Source: a virus. Taken from it: a DNA stretch of 20,531 nt. A program made the position numbers and the translations under genes. Below, piece after piece: positions 1-7,388 of the stretch. The notes beneath the pieces were generated by a model. That model had not been told where the DNA came from and did no database searches. It was given only the letters and a program-made list of their open reading frames with translations. The stretch lies in IMG/VR virus record IMGVR_UViG_3300011115_000505, positions 1 through 20,531 of that record; one strand, 5' to 3'. Position 1 is the stretch's first letter, and every line of letters starts with the position of its first letter.

Positions 1-73
1 TAGTGCCGCCGTTCCGCGATTCTCTCTCCCCGAAACTGTATTTTGAACTGAAAAAAAATATAACGATTTTGTT
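1..73. other. left-end non-coding region
   Basis: 73 bases before the first gene. The first 32 are GC- and C-rich (CCGCCGTTCCGCG, then CTCTCTCCCC), unlike the rest of the window. The remainder is A-rich (eight A at 51-58, TATAAC at 59-64). No promoter with correct spacing was found. Together with the right end it could form the packaging site. Confidence 0.4.
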
Positions 74-334
74 ATGAAAACTATAAAAAGTAGAAAATAT
101 AACGCGAATTACAAAAGATTGCGCAAACTTATATTGGCTACTTTGCCCAAGTGTTTTTATTGCAAAAAGGCTCAAGCTACGACAATAGACCATGATCCAC
201 CGATAGATTCCTTCCCGGCTCCTGAGCTGTGGGTTGGGAGTTTAAGACCATCATGCGCACATTGCAACTACTCAAGGGGGGCGATTTATGGCAACAAAAA
301 AAGGAAAGCCATCAAAAACAGCCGTAAGTGGTAA
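74..334 (+). CDS. HNH endonuclease (small, terminase-associated)
   Basis: An 86-residue basic protein. Two zinc-knuckle pairs are visible, C27-x2-C30 and C61-x2-C64, with an Asp-His-Asp (39-41) between them and Asn65 directly after the second pair. This is the layout of a small HNH nuclease. HNH proteins next to the terminase are common in cos-type HK97-like phages, where they help the terminase nick or cleave the packaging site; that role is inferred from position. The 73 bases before the start hold no gene. There is no clear Shine-Dalgarno sequence and no properly spaced promoter. The 3' end overlaps the next gene by 47 bases. A homing endonuclease is less likely because the gene interrupts nothing and sits in the usual packaging position. 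Confidence 0.85.
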   Translation: MKTIKSRKYNANYKRLRKLILATLPKCFYCKKAQATTIDHDPPIDSFPAPELWVGSLRPSCAHCNYSRGAIYGNKKRKAIKNSRKW

Positions 335-557
335 GCCGGTAAATCATGGCGTACATACAGCCGCAATGATTGTTGCGCTAAAAGGTCGCAATGATATTGA
401 TGATGTAAAACAAGAGATGCTATTAGGTCTTTCACGCGCTTGGGATCACATAGAGAAAACCGGAGAAAATACACACACCATCCCATCAATCTCAAGAGAG
501 CTTAGAGAGATCTGGGATTTTTGTGGCTTGCCGGAACAAGATGACATTTTTAAATAA
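288..557 (+). CDS. terS: terminase small subunit (TerS-like)
   Basis: An 89-residue protein with a basic N-terminus (residues 1-20) and then a mostly helical, acidic body (about 25-85). It lies between an HNH nuclease and the large terminase. TerS recognises the packaging site and hands the DNA to the large subunit. Size and position fit this, and the C-terminal part resembles small actinophage TerS proteins, but there is no diagnostic motif, so context carries most of the call. The start is well set: a strong Shine-Dalgarno AAGGGGG at 274-280 lies 7 nt before the ATG, inside the 3' end of the HNH gene. It overlaps the likely terL start by 17 bases. Confidence 0.65.
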   Translation: MATKKGKPSKTAVSGKPVNHGVHTAAMIVALKGRNDIDDVKQEMLLGLSRAWDHIEKTGENTHTIPSISRELREIWDFCGLPEQDDIFK

Positions 558-1950
558 TTGTCCTCCCAGGTGGGCATCAGCTAGGGATGAACAATGTGAG
601 ACTGATGGCGATAAAATGAAGATAGTAGCCAACATTCTAGGTTTTGATTTATTCGCCTGGCAACAATATGTTTGTGATGTTGGTTTAGAAAAAGATGAAA
701 ATGGCAGTTACAAATATAGAACAGTGGCGGCTCAGGTATCTAGGCAATCAGGTAAAAGCAAACTAATTGAAACACGCATAGCTTATGAATTATTACAAAG
801 TAAAAGACATGTGGCTTATACCGCACAAGATCGCAACATGGCTAAAAGTAAATGGGAAGAGCATCTCTTAAGTTTTCAATTATCTCCTAAATTTTCAAAA
901 CGCATTGCTAGGGTATCTAGAGTCAATGGCAGTGAAAAGATTTATATGCGTAATGGATCTACCTATGGAATTGTTACCCCTAATGACAAAGGCGCACGCG
1001 GTCTTAGTTTAAATTTAATGGTGATTGATGAAGCTTTGACACATCCTCTGTCTTTAATTGCAAACCTACAACCAACCTTGGCAACAAAACGCAATGGACA
1101 GCTTTGGATCATGTCAAACGCCGGCAGACCAGGAGTTTCAGAATTATTAGAACATTATCGCGAATTAGGGCATAGAGAGATAGCAGATCCAACAAATAAA
1201 CTAGCTTGGTTTGAATGGTCACCTTTAACTGATGATTTTGACTATATGGATGAAAGAGTCTGGTATCAAGCTATTCCATCCCTACATGAAGAAAAAGGGG
1301 TTTTACTTGAAGCGGTAAGAGAAGCGGCTCAAACAAACAGCCCGGAGATATTTACAAAAGAATGGCTAAATGTATGGCCGGCGAAAGATGCAGTTCAAGT
1401 AATTAACACAGAGCTTTGGGATTCACTAGCTAGAACTGACATAATCCTGGGAGATCAAGTAGTTTTTGGGGTTGATATTTCAAGGGAAAGAGATAAAGCC
1501 TCTATAGCCGTATCTGGACAGGTTTTGCATTATACGCCGGTAGAACTTATTGAATGTAAAGAGGGAACATCTTGGGTATTACCCAAACTTGTAGAGTTAT
1601 GTAAAAAGTATAAAACTAAAGTAGTTATAGACACCGGATCACCTGCCGCATCACTTATATTGGAATTACAAAAACAAGAGATAGGTGTTATGGCTATACA
1701 TCTACGCGATTATGCAAGAGCATGTGGATCCTTTTATGATGCAGTTCAAGCCAAGACTGTCTGCCACATAGATGATCCTAATTTGAGAGCCGCAATTATG
1801 GGATCAACCAAAAGACCTTTGGGAGATTCATGGGCTTGGAACAGACAAAGTACAACAAACATAACACCCTTGGTAGCGGCAACACTGGCACGCTATGGAG
1901 TAGTCACTAAGACTGAAGAGAAGCCGGTGGCTAGGAGTAAGATGTACTAA
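541..1950 (+). CDS. terL: terminase large subunit (TerL)
   Basis: A 469-residue packaging motor and nuclease. Numbered from the ATG at 541, the ATPase domain has a Walker A of the RQSGKS type (68-73) and a Walker B MVIDEA (160-165, catalytic Glu164). The C-terminal RNase H-like nuclease shows GVD (Asp312), VVIDTGS (Asp364) and a final acidic patch at Asp411-Asp412 and Gly428-Asp429. All expected catalytic elements are intact. The reading frame is open back to a GTG at 523, but ATG 541 gives the usual N-terminus and a 17-base overlap with terS. The gene ends one base into the following small membrane-protein gene (TAATG). Confidence 0.95.
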   Translation: MTFLNNCPPRWASARDEQCETDGDKMKIVANILGFDLFAWQQYVCDVGLEKDENGSYKYRTVAAQVSRQSGKSKLIETRIAYELLQSKRHVAYTAQDRNMAKSKWEEHLLSFQLSPKFSKRIARVSRVNGSEKIYMRNGSTYGIVTPNDKGARGLSLNLMVIDEALTHPLSLIANLQPTLATKRNGQLWIMSNAGRPGVSELLEHYRELGHREIADPTNKLAWFEWSPLTDDFDYMDERVWYQAIPSLHEEKGVLLEAVREAAQTNSPEIFTKEWLNVWPAKDAVQVINTELWDSLARTDIILGDQVVFGVDISRERDKASIAVSGQVLHYTPVELIECKEGTSWVLPKLVELCKKYKTKVVIDTGSPAASLILELQKQEIGVMAIHLRDYARACGSFYDAVQAKTVCHIDDPNLRAAIMGSTKRPLGDSWAWNRQSTTNITPLVAATLARYGVVTKTEEKPVARSKMY

Positions 1951-2096
1951 TGAAATACTTTCCATCCATATTACAATTGTTAGGTGCTGGGCTTTTAGTT
2001 GCAGGTGTCGCATCATTTAATTTACTTTTAGGGGTAATATTAACCGGCGCATTTTTAATTACTTTTGGCATAGCTTTAGAAATTAGAGGTAAATAA
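1950..2096 (+). CDS. small two-helix membrane protein between terminase and portal
   Basis: A 48-residue protein starting MKYFPSILQLLGAG and ending ALEIRGK. Almost all of residues 7-44 is hydrophobic, with two candidate membrane helices (about 8-22 and 25-42) split by a short Ser-Phe-Asn turn. Both borders are one-base TAATG overlaps, with terL upstream and portal downstream, which is strong evidence that the gene is translated. Short hydrophobic proteins at exactly this place recur in actinobacteriophages, usually left unannotated and without known function. I infer a role at the membrane, perhaps in packaging or head assembly near the membrane, but nothing in the sequence proves it. A holin is unlikely because lysis genes lie elsewhere. 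Confidence 0.75.
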   Translation: MKYFPSILQLLGAGLLVAGVASFNLLLGVILTGAFLITFGIALEIRGK

Positions 2097-3271
2097 TGCT
2101 TGGCAGACTCTTAAAGAGACAAATACAACCTGGCTTAGTTTATACATCTTCCGGCTATGTTGATTCACTAGGTCGGGTTGGTAGATTCTTTGAGGGTAAT
2201 TGGGCAGGTGCCTATGTTGATGATAAAACCGCACTTGGTATTCCAGCAATTTACCGTGGTGTATCTTTAATTGCAGATGCAGTTGGAGCTTTAGATTTTT
2301 GTGCCTATCGCAATGATAGAGAAGTTTTTCCAAAACCTGTAATACTTGCAAGACCTAATCCAGCAGAGACAAGAATGGAAACAATATCTGCTATGGCCGC
2401 AAGTTTAATTTTACATGGTAATTATGTAGCCGTATTAGGTGAGCCAGGTGCTAATGGATTACCAGATAGCATTTATCCAGTTGCGGTAGATCGCGTACAA
2501 GTCAGCAGAGAAAAAGGCCGCATCATTTATAGGATTGATGACAAAAGTTATGATAAGTCTGAAATTTTACATATCAAAAACTTTACAATGCCAGGTGACT
2601 TAGTAGGCAGGGGAATATTGGCAATTGCAAAACAAGCTCTTGGCAAAGAGATTGCAATAAGTGAATACGCCGCAAAATATTTTGATGGTGGCGTAAATCC
2701 CACAGCCGTAATTAAATCTCAAAATCCAGATTTATCTTCAGAGGAAGCTGATGCATTAAAGACAGCCTGGATGTCTATGTATTCATCACGCAATCGCGCA
2801 CCAGTAGTTATGAACGCATCAACAGATTTTGAGGTTTTAAGTAGCAATGCGGCTGAGTCTCAGTTGGTTGAGGCACAAACAGCCGGATTAACAGAGGCGG
2901 CTAACATCCTAGGGTTGCCGCCTTACTATTTAGGCGCACCTAACTCAAGCCGTACCTATTCCAATGTGGAACAAGAAAATTTACAATTGATCAAATGGTC
3001 AATACAACCAATCGCCGAAAGAATAGAGAGTGCATTTTCAGATCTTTTAGTTCGCGGTCAAATTGCAAAATTCAAATATGAGTCATTATTAAAAACAGAT
3101 ACAGCTAGTAGATATGATGCTTATGCAGTGGCTCTGTCAAACGGCTTTTTAACAGTTGATGAAGTTAGAGATAAAGAAAATCTTGATGCAATGGATTATG
3201 AAGATGAAGAATCAGATGTGGAAGTTGCTACAACACAAAATCAAGTAGAGGTGCCTGATTATGAAGAATGA
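2096..3271 (+). CDS. portal protein, HK97 family
   Basis: A 391-residue protein that forms the dodecameric DNA-entry ring at one head vertex. The N-terminal part carries the family's IYRGVSLIADAVG-like helix (about 52-64). Next come the HGNYVAVLG strand and a segment with SEILHIKNF and LVGRGIL, followed by EYAAKYFDGGVNPTAVI, all typical of HK97-type portals. The C-terminus is strongly acidic (EDEESDVEV), a common portal tail. Length is normal. The Shine-Dalgarno AGAGG at 2085-2089 lies 6 nt before the ATG. The protease gene starts inside the last 11 bases. Confidence 0.93.
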   Translation: MLGRLLKRQIQPGLVYTSSGYVDSLGRVGRFFEGNWAGAYVDDKTALGIPAIYRGVSLIADAVGALDFCAYRNDREVFPKPVILARPNPAETRMETISAMAASLILHGNYVAVLGEPGANGLPDSIYPVAVDRVQVSREKGRIIYRIDDKSYDKSEILHIKNFTMPGDLVGRGILAIAKQALGKEIAISEYAAKYFDGGVNPTAVIKSQNPDLSSEEADALKTAWMSMYSSRNRAPVVMNASTDFEVLSSNAAESQLVEAQTAGLTEAANILGLPPYYLGAPNSSRTYSNVEQENLQLIKWSIQPIAERIESAFSDLLVRGQIAKFKYESLLKTDTASRYDAYAVALSNGFLTVDEVRDKENLDAMDYEDEESDVEVATTQNQVEVPDYEE

Positions 3272-3812
3272 AATAGAAAATAGAAAATATACAGTTGAAT
3301 TTGAACTAAGACTATCCGGGGGTGATGGTCGGACTATTTATGGCTTGGCAGTGCCGTATGACAAAGAACAAAGAATAAGTAGCACATTAACCGAAGTCTT
3401 TAGAAAAGGTGTTTTTGCAGATGTTATACGCGCACCACATAGAGTTAAACTTTTGCGTGGTCATGGTGAGAATAATGTTTTGGGTAGAGCCACTTTGTTG
3501 AAGGAAACAGATGATGGCCTTTATGCAGAATTTAGAATTTCAAAAACAAGAGAAGGTGATGAAGCTCTAGAACTTGTAAAGGATGGCGCACTAGATCAAT
3601 TATCAATCGGATTTATGCCGATCAAAAACCGCAAAAGATCAGATGGTGTTATGGAAAGAATTAAAGCTCATTTAGCGGAAGTCTCACTTGTAACCTTTGG
3701 AGCTTATGGGGATATGGCCGCCATTGCAGGTGTGCGTGAGGGCGAACCATTGCTAACCCCAAGAGCTGATGAAGCTAGGAAGATTTTAAATGCCATACAG
3801 CATAAAAAATGA
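3261..3812 (+). CDS. prohead protease, HK97 family (peptidase S78)
   Basis: A 183-residue serine protease that cleaves the capsid protein's N-terminal scaffold domain during head maturation. The probable catalytic residues are His68 (in RGHGENN), Ser115 (in DQLSIGFMP) and Glu140 (in HLAEVSLV), with spacing close to that of HK97 gp4. The fold order fits: a beta strand with GRTIYGLAVPYD, the FRKGVFAD segment, the His, then the Ser. A Shine-Dalgarno GAGGTG at 3248-3253 sits 7 nt before the ATG inside the portal gene. Its last 23 bases overlap the next gene. Confidence 0.92.
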   Translation: MKNEIENRKYTVEFELRLSGGDGRTIYGLAVPYDKEQRISSTLTEVFRKGVFADVIRAPHRVKLLRGHGENNVLGRATLLKETDDGLYAEFRISKTREGDEALELVKDGALDQLSIGFMPIKNRKRSDGVMERIKAHLAEVSLVTFGAYGDMAAIAGVREGEPLLTPRADEARKILNAIQHKK

Positions 3813-4368
3813 TCACCCAGATTGTGAAGGTTTTGCGGTAGTCAAAGATGCTAATAATGAGTTATTAGGATGTCATAAAACCAAGGCTCAAGCTGAAGCG
3901 CAATTAACTGCAATAAACATTGCAGAGTACGGCAACAGAGCTATAACATCCTTTGATCAAGATGACAAAGACATAAGAGTTGATGGTTTTACACCCACTC
4001 AAGCAATGCAAACTGAGGCGCAAAGAGGTTTAGATTGGCGTAGGGAGTTTGGCAGAGGCGGTACAGATATTGGCATAGCAAGGGCAAGGGATATTGTCAG
4101 TGGCAAAAATTTACCGCTTGATACAGTAAATCGTATGGTCTCTTTTTTTGCTAGACATGAAGTAGATAAACAGGCTGAGGGTTTTAGTCCCGGCGAAGAG
4201 GGTTATCCAAGCAATGGCAGAATAGCTTGGGCTTTATGGGGTGGAGATGCCGGTAAATCTTGGGCAGAAAAAATTGTTAATCAAAACCGGGATAGTAATG
4301 AAAATGATGACACACCCAGATATAAAACAGCATTGTTTATATTACAAAATCTTAAAAAAGAGATATAA
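3790..4368 (+). CDS. conserved two-module phage head-region protein, function unknown
   Basis: A 192-residue protein in two parts. Residues 1-45 contain His9, Cys12, Cys28 and His29 (DHPDC ... LGCHKTK), a short module I recognise from other phage head-region proteins. Residues 67-160 form a helical module with GLDWRREFGRGGTDIG, RMVSFFARHEVDK and IAWALWGGDAGKSWAEK, also widespread in phage structural regions and without a known function. Its position between protease and capsid genes suggests a minor head component or scaffold helper. The four Cys/His residues could bind a metal, but this is only inferred. The promoter for the capsid gene is embedded in its last codons. There is no close Shine-Dalgarno; translation is probably coupled to the protease. 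Confidence 0.7.
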   Translation: MPYSIKNDHPDCEGFAVVKDANNELLGCHKTKAQAEAQLTAINIAEYGNRAITSFDQDDKDIRVDGFTPTQAMQTEAQRGLDWRREFGRGGTDIGIARARDIVSGKNLPLDTVNRMVSFFARHEVDKQAEGFSPGEEGYPSNGRIAWALWGGDAGKSWAEKIVNQNRDSNENDDTPRYKTALFILQNLKKEI

Positions 4369-4369
4369 T
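4341..4369 (+). promoter_or_regulatory. candidate promoter for the major capsid gene
   Basis: A perfect -10 box TATAAT at 4364-4369 follows an ATTACA box at 4341-4346 (4 of 6 matches to TTGACA) with an ideal 17-bp spacer. It overlaps the end of the preceding gene. Transcription would begin near 4376 and give a leader of about 65 nt before the capsid ATG at 4443. The box match is direct; activity is inferred, and AT-rich DNA raises the chance-match rate. Confidence 0.5.
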
Positions 4370-4442
4370 AAAACTGTAGAACACCTGACCCTTTTGTAAG
4401 CGCGTCACACCTTCTCACCAAAAACTAATTTATAGGAGAAAA

Positions 4443-5801
4443 ATGTCTAATGCTTTTTTAGCTTCTCTAAGAGAGAAGCGTGAGTCTAAGACTGCTCTTA
4501 TTCAATCCACTTTAGATCGTGCCGCCGAAGAGGTACGCGATCTGACAGAGGTAGAGCTTGCCAATGTAGAGGCACTCAATCTTGAAATCAAAAAGTTGGA
4601 TGAAAGAATTGAGCAGATGTCTGATATTGAAATTCGCAATCAAAAAGCCGCCGAATTGGCCGCTAAGGTTGATGTCAATGCAGATACCAAAAAGGAAGTT
4701 CGCGCCGGTGGATTTATTGTCACCAAAGAGGAACTTACTTATTCAGAGCGCACCGCCGACAAATTTTTAGGTGATGCACTAAAGGCACAGTTTGCTAATG
4801 ATTATGAAGCCGCCGAGCGTATTCAACGCCACCAAAAAGAGATGGCAATTGAAAAACGCGCATCTGATTCAGGCAATTTTGCCGGCCTTGTAGTACCTCA
4901 ATATCTAGTTGATTTGTATGCACCTCTAGCACGCGCCGGTAGGCCGTTTGCAGATGCCGCACGCAAACATCCACTACCAGCACAAGGTATGTCAGTAGTT
5001 ATCAGCCGTATTACAACCGGCACATCAGTGGCATATCAAACATCTGAAAACACTGCCGCGGTTAGCACAGATCCAGATGACACTACATTGACAGTTAATG
5101 TCAATACAATCGCTGGACAAAACAGCATCTCAAAGCAAGCTCTATTGCGCGGATACAATATTGAAAACATTGTATTAGCAGACTTATTACGCGCTTATCA
5201 CACTAAACTTGATGATGCGTTACTAAATGGATCAGGTTCAAATGGACAACCTCTAGGTCTAAAAGGTATGACCACAGGTATCCTTGTAACTTATACTGCT
5301 ACAACAGGAACAGTTGCAGGTCTTTATCCAAAAATTGCAGATTCAATCCAACAGATTCAATCAACAATTTATGCTAATCCAAACGCAATCATTATGCACC
5401 CACGCCGCTTAGGATTCCTATTGGCCGGGGTTGATGGTTCAAATCGCCCACTGGTAGTACCACAGGCTTACAATCCGCAAAATGCAATCGGTGTAGGCAA
5501 TGGAACACCTCAATACGGCAATAGCGGTTACTCAATACTTGGCTTGCCAATTATTACAGATGCCAACATTGCAACAAATGTCGGTGCTAGCACAAATCAA
5601 GACACAATCTTTGTGGTTGATCTTAATGAGTGTCACCTTTGGGAAGAGGCTGGATCTCCTACCTATGTGAAGTTTGAAGAGCCAAACGGCAAAGTTGCAA
5701 TCAACATTGTTATGTTTGGAATGTCAGCATTTACAAGCTTGAGATACCCAGGCGCAATTGCTCAAATCAATGGAACCGGATTAGCAGCACCAAGCTTCTA
5801 A
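4443..5801 (+). CDS. major capsid protein, HK97 fold
   Basis: A 452-residue shell protein. Residues 1 to about 105 are charged and helical (heptad-like, rich in Glu, Lys and Leu), as expected for the delta/scaffold domain removed by the upstream protease. The mature domain probably begins between residues 105 and 145, near EKRASDSGNFAGLVVP (137 onward). It then shows the usual segments: TTGTSVAYQTSENTAA, QNSISKQALLRG, LLNGSGSNGQPLGL, IIMHPRRLGFLLAG and a C-terminal AINIVMFGMSAFTSLRYPGA. The start is fixed by AGGAGAA at 4434-4440, a strong Shine-Dalgarno. It has its own candidate promoter and a hairpin behind it, so it can be made in excess over its neighbours. Confidence 0.95.
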   Translation: MSNAFLASLREKRESKTALIQSTLDRAAEEVRDLTEVELANVEALNLEIKKLDERIEQMSDIEIRNQKAAELAAKVDVNADTKKEVRAGGFIVTKEELTYSERTADKFLGDALKAQFANDYEAAERIQRHQKEMAIEKRASDSGNFAGLVVPQYLVDLYAPLARAGRPFADAARKHPLPAQGMSVVISRITTGTSVAYQTSENTAAVSTDPDDTTLTVNVNTIAGQNSISKQALLRGYNIENIVLADLLRAYHTKLDDALLNGSGSNGQPLGLKGMTTGILVTYTATTGTVAGLYPKIADSIQQIQSTIYANPNAIIMHPRRLGFLLAGVDGSNRPLVVPQAYNPQNAIGVGNGTPQYGNSGYSILGLPIITDANIATNVGASTNQDTIFVVDLNECHLWEEAGSPTYVKFEEPNGKVAINIVMFGMSAFTSLRYPGAIAQINGTGLAAPSF

Positions 5802-5812
5802 TCTAAAAATTT

Positions 5813-5842
5813 CTAAGCCCCCTACCCTTCCAGGGGGCTTAG
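5813..5842 (+). terminator. strong hairpin after the capsid gene
   Basis: CTAAGCCCCCT (5813-5823) and AGGGGGCTTAG (5832-5842) are perfect reverse complements, an 11-bp GC-rich stem with an 8-nt loop, 11 bases after the capsid stop. No U-run follows directly; a run of six T comes 17 bases later (5860-5865). It may be an imperfect terminator, a partial read-through point, or a 3' stabiliser of the capsid mRNA. Confidence 0.65.
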
Positions 5843-5851
5843 ATCCTAACT

Positions 5852-5921
5852 ATGGCCGGTTTTTTAAGAGATGGAGTTTGCTTAATGTCCCAGAGCAATA
5901 CAGATTTTGGAGACCGGCCAT
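5852..5921 (+). promoter_or_regulatory. 9-bp inverted repeat covering the connector start codon
   Basis: ATGGCCGGT (5852-5860) and ACCGGCCAT (5913-5921) are perfect reverse complements with 52 bases between them. The second arm includes the first two bases of the connector ATG (5920) and lies right beside its GGAG ribosome site (5909-5912). In mRNA the pairing would occlude translation initiation. This is a candidate translational switch or a paired protein-binding site. Confidence 0.4.
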
Positions 5922-5929
5922 GGCTATAA
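5852..5929 (+). CDS. possible 25-residue leader peptide before the connector
   Basis: An open frame from ATG 5852 to TAA 5927-5929 starts MAGFLRDGVCLM and ends FGDRPWL; it runs across the connector start. A second in-frame ATG at 5884 has GGAG (5873-5876) 7 nt upstream and would give 14 residues. It could be a coupling peptide that opens the inverted repeat at the connector start, or simply chance. I do not recognise it. Confidence 0.25.
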   Translation: MAGFLRDGVCLMSQSNTDFGDRPWL

Positions 5930-6543
5930 CAAATGGTTATGCAACACTTACACAAATAAAAAATTATCTATCAATCTCAGATAATACTGACAATGATCTA
6001 CTTGAAGATCTTATAGAGTCAGCCTCACGCTCTATTGATCGGATTGCTAATCGTAGATTTTATGCAGATACTAATGCCTCTGCCCGGCTATATAGAGCCT
6101 ATTCAGATGTTTTTGTTTATACAGATGATATATCTACAACCACAGGTTTGGTTGTAAAAGTAGATGAAGATGGCAATGGAACTTATAGCAAGACATTAAC
6201 TTTAAATACAGATTTTATTATGGATCCACTGACTGCCTCAGCTTTAGGCAGACCTTTTACTCAATTGACTATGGTGTCAAACACTGAGTCTTGGCCAATA
6301 TTCCCTGGATTGATGCAAAATGGCTTAAGACCCGGAGTACAGGTAACAGCTAAATGGGGATGGCCTAGCGTGCCAGATGATATTACAGTCGCTACATTGA
6401 CTTTGACAGCAGATTTATACAAACGCAAAGATGCCCCAGGCGGCGTGCTGGGTCTTGGTGATCTGGGAGTTATCAGAATGTCACCAGTAGGTAGAGATGT
6501 GGCACAAATTGTTAGAGCATATAAAAAGATCGCAATAGCATAA
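5920..6543 (+). CDS. head-tail connector (HK97 gp6-like adaptor)
   Basis: A 207-residue protein beginning MAITNGYATLTQIKNYLSI, the typical start of actinophage connector proteins. The next segment, DNDLLEDLIESASRSIDRIANRRFY, is the helical pair that forms the ring under the portal. The C-terminal half has VTAKWGWPSVPDDI followed by a helix with KRKDAPGGVLG, also family-typical. The ring joins portal to tail. The frame is open back to a TTG at 5878, but ATG 5920 with GGAG at 5909-5912 fits the family start. Translation may be controlled by the inverted repeat that covers this start. The stop overlaps the next ATG by one base. Confidence 0.85.
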   Translation: MAITNGYATLTQIKNYLSISDNTDNDLLEDLIESASRSIDRIANRRFYADTNASARLYRAYSDVFVYTDDISTTTGLVVKVDEDGNGTYSKTLTLNTDFIMDPLTASALGRPFTQLTMVSNTESWPIFPGLMQNGLRPGVQVTAKWGWPSVPDDITVATLTLTADLYKRKDAPGGVLGLGDLGVIRMSPVGRDVAQIVRAYKKIAIA

Positions 6544-6953
6544 TGGTGCCAAGTACAGTAAGAGCTAATCTTAAAACAGCGTTACAAAGCATCTCAGGTT
6601 TGCGTGTAATGGATTATGTCCCTGATTCTACAAATGTACCAACCAATAATGCCTTTGCAGTGGTAGGTCAATTATCAATGAATTATGACTTTACATTATC
6701 AAGAGGATTTGACCAAGCCACCTGCAACATAATTGTCATGGTAGGCAGAATGAGTGAAAAAGATGGGCAATCAAGATTGGATGGTTTATTACAATCATCC
6801 GGTTCAACCTCAATCAAAGCCGCTATTGAGGCTGATAAAACACTAAGCGGTGCAGTGCAAACTTTAAGAGTTGTGTCTGCATCACCAGGCACAATAAGTT
6901 CCGCTAATATTGACTACCTAAGTTATCAGTATTCAGTGGAATTGATAGGTTAG
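6543..6953 (+). CDS. tail terminator / tail completion protein
   Basis: A 136-residue protein with ATG in a TAATG overlap with the connector gene and no Shine-Dalgarno of its own, so probably translated by re-initiation. It has a GLRVMDYVPDSTNVP segment, then NYDFTLSRGFDQATCNIIVMVGR and a C-terminal YLSYQYSVELIG strand. This alpha/beta pattern, and the phrase GLRV.DY.PD followed by DFT..RG.D, is what I associate with actinophage tail-terminator proteins placed just before the tail tube gene. The protein would cap the tail tube and meet the connector. A head-tail stopper role cannot be excluded, since no separate stopper gene is visible here. Confidence 0.65.
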   Translation: MVPSTVRANLKTALQSISGLRVMDYVPDSTNVPTNNAFAVVGQLSMNYDFTLSRGFDQATCNIIVMVGRMSEKDGQSRLDGLLQSSGSTSIKAAIEADKTLSGAVQTLRVVSASPGTISSANIDYLSYQYSVELIG

Positions 6954-6966
6954 CGAAAGGAAAAAT

Positions 6967-7374
6967 ATGGCCATATTTATGGGTAATAAGGTAACTGTAG
7001 TTGCAGGAGCCACTACCATCAGCGATCATGTCAGCACTGTTAGTTTGAACCGCGAAGTTGAAGCGGTAACTATCACAGCCATGAATGATACTGTACAAAA
7101 CATGATTGGTGGAGTTGAGGTATCGTCAGTTAGTTTGGAAATATTCAATGACTTTGCCGCATCATCTGTCAATAGTGTTTTTGAAGATGCTATTGGTACT
7201 AAACTTGCAATTAAATTGATACCAGTGACCGGAACAGTTAGCGCAACAAATCCAAGTTACAGCATGTCTTGTTTAATCACTCAATGGACACCGATCTCAG
7301 GATCTACTGATGGTGCAATGACAGCTAGCGTTACTCTTCCAGTTACAGCTATTACAAAATCTACTAGCGCGTAA
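6967..7374 (+). CDS. major tail tube protein
   Basis: A 135-residue, beta-rich protein, heavy in Val, Thr, Ser and Ile. It contains GNKVTVVAGATTISDHVSTVSLNR, then VTITAMNDTVQNMIGG and VSSVSLEIFNDF, which match the pattern of compact actinophage tail-tube proteins (start strand, loop with conserved Asn/Asp, hairpin). It lies just before the tail assembly chaperone, the usual place. The Shine-Dalgarno AAAGGA at 6956-6961 sits 5 nt before the ATG. The size is at the short end for tail tubes but acceptable. Call rests on pattern plus position. Confidence 0.75.
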   Translation: MAIFMGNKVTVVAGATTISDHVSTVSLNREVEAVTITAMNDTVQNMIGGVEVSSVSLEIFNDFAASSVNSVFEDAIGTKLAIKLIPVTGTVSATNPSYSMSCLITQWTPISGSTDGAMTASVTLPVTAITKSTSA

Positions 7375-7388
7375 AGAAAAGGTGGGAC

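Noticed and set aside
43-64. TTGAAC and TATAAC as a promoter for the first gene
   Set aside because: The two boxes are only 10 bases apart, far below the 16-18 needed for a sigma-70-type promoter.
4582-4770. 62-residue open frame inside the capsid gene
   Set aside because: It is a shadow of the scaffold domain coding sequence, with no ribosome site or family pattern.
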